The position numbers and the translations under genes were made by a program. A stretch of DNA of 6,471 bases from contig NZ_JAHDJT010000081.1 of the NCBI RefSeq assembly GCF_023661085.1, forward strand, positions 1 to 6,471, in the 5' to 3' direction. Shown in pieces: positions 6,255 to 6,471 of this stretch (its first letter is position 1; every line of letters starts with the position of its first letter). Under the pieces are notes generated by a model. The model was not told the origin of the DNA and did not search any database. It worked only from the letters and a program-made list of their open reading frames with translations. This DNA comes from Wolbachia pipientis (GTDB lineage: Bacteria; Pseudomonadota; Alphaproteobacteria; Rickettsiales; Anaplasmataceae).

Positions 6255-6409
6255 CCTCCAATCTAGCGAAGCGGCAGAAAATACTTGAACAAGCAAAGAA
6301 TAAAACGGGCCAGTGTAATATGGTTAAAGCGAAGTTCTTTCCTCTACCGTTTTCTGCTGCTCAGCTACGCTTTATTGCAAAAACCGTTTACAATCAGCGT
6401 TCAACATGA
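6248..6409 (+). CDS. Possible small basic protein (53 codons, GTG start)
   Basis: From GTG 6248-6250 the frame reads VSTSNLAKRQKILEQAKNKT and then GQCNMVKAKFFPLPFSAAQL, ending YNQRST before TGA at 6407. The composition (Lys/Gln-rich amphipathic start, few rare residues) looks coding. An in-frame TAA lies two codons before the GTG, which has no Shine-Dalgarno; the first internal ATG is codon 25. I recognise no family. The opposite strand is also open for 55 codons over 6195-6366 but without a good start, and its hydrophobic composition is typical of an antisense shadow. The frame could be a fragment of a longer decayed gene or a non-coding stretch that happens to be open. It ends 19 bp before tRNA-Asn. 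Confidence 0.35.
   Translation: MSTSNLAKRQKILEQAKNKTGQCNMVKAKFFPLPFSAAQLRFIAKTVYNQRST
6264..6367. repeat. Long imperfect hairpin (12-bp arm plus 4-bp extension)
   Basis: AGCGGCAGAAAA (6270-6281) pairs with TTTTCTGCTGCT (6350-6361) with one G-T pair. After a 2x2 internal loop, TAGC (6264-6267) pairs with GCTA (6364-6367). The loop of 68 bases contains AAAACGG (6302-6308), which can compete for CCGTTTT (6347-6353). This could be a structured small RNA or a remnant element overlapping the small frame. Confidence 0.4.
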
Positions 6410-6415
6410 TAAATT
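6387..6415 (+). promoter_or_regulatory. Probable tRNA-Asn promoter
   Basis: TTTACA (6387-6392, five of six to TTGACA) and TAAATT (6410-6415, four of six to TATAAT) are separated by exactly 17 bp. Transcription would begin near 6422, about seven bases before the tRNA, which is normal for a short tRNA leader. It overlaps the end of the small plus-strand frame. Confidence 0.5.
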
Positions 6416-6428
6416 CAAACCAGTTTAT

Positions 6429-6471
6429 TCCTCGGTAGCTCAGTGGTAGAGCAGTTGGCTGTTAACCAATT
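6429..6471 (+). tRNA. tRNA-Asn (anticodon GTT), 5' 43 nt, cut by the right edge
   Basis: The acceptor 5' strand TCCTCGG is at 6429-6435. The D-arm GCTC/GAGC is at 6438-6441 and 6449-6452 with loop AGTGGTA. The anticodon stem GTTGG/CCAAT is at 6454-6458 and 6466-6470 with loop CTGTTAA, giving anticodon GTT (6461-6463), which reads asparagine AAC/AAU codons. The T-arm and 3' acceptor strand lie beyond the window. tRNA genes are frequent prophage integration sites; no attachment repeat can be tested here because the 3' half is missing. Confidence 0.95.

Noticed and set aside
1..6471. CRISPR array or complete insertion sequence
   Set aside because: No regularly spaced direct repeats and no transposase-like frame with terminal repeats were seen; the resemblance of GLS tails to nucleases does not extend to a nuclease domain.
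6429..6471. Prophage attachment site in tRNA-Asn
   Set aside because: Only the 5' half is present and no duplicate of it occurs elsewhere in the window, so there is nothing to support an att site.

Overview
The window looks like the chromosome of an obligate intracellular alphaproteobacterium of the Wolbachia type (Anaplasmataceae). The DNA is AT-rich with loosely packed genes. It carries several copies of the double-HTH (XRE-type) regulators typical of prophage WO-derived regions, and a single NAD-dependent DNA ligase gene whose protein reads as alphaproteobacterial. The assignment rests on family recognition by eye, not on a database search.

Layout: (1) 1-531, minus strand: the 5' 177 codons of a double-HTH regulator that runs off the left edge. 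(2) 532-791: a divergent intergenic region with promoter-like elements for both flanking genes and an 8-bp inverted repeat. (3) 792-2753, plus: ligA, complete in all domains but split by one in-frame amber codon at codon 98, two codons before the catalytic lysine. (4) 2754-3063: a convergent intergenic region with a hairpin after ligA, a short relic of a hydrophobic minus-strand reading frame, and a terminator for the leftward genes. (5) 3064-4053 and 4189-5121, minus: two tandem paralogous double-HTH regulators, each made of two copies of an HTH plus a short C-terminal GLS module. (6) 5216-6184, minus: a helical, coiled-coil-rich protein of unknown function. (7) 6185-6428: a 70-bp segment bounded by inverted repeats that touch the starts of two reading frames, a possible 53-codon plus-strand gene with a long internal hairpin, and a tRNA promoter. 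(8) 6429-6471: the first 43 nt of tRNA-Asn(GTT), cut by the right edge.

The unknown-function gene and the two regulators point the same way with gaps of 94 and 135 bp, so they could be co-transcribed. However, each of the three regulator starts is preceded at 42-45 bp by the same octamer CTTTAATA, which suggests that each has its own promoter or shared operator and that the group may cross- or autoregulate.

The most striking single observation is the nonsense codon in ligA, normally an essential gene, next to an otherwise fully open frame. It is either a sequencing error, a very recent mutation, or a case of readthrough. Signs of decay are common elsewhere: regulator C-termini with readable coding tails beyond their stops, an ATG-TGA dead start upstream of one regulator, and a frameshifted membrane-protein relic. 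I see no CRISPR array, no complete insertion sequence and no rRNA.
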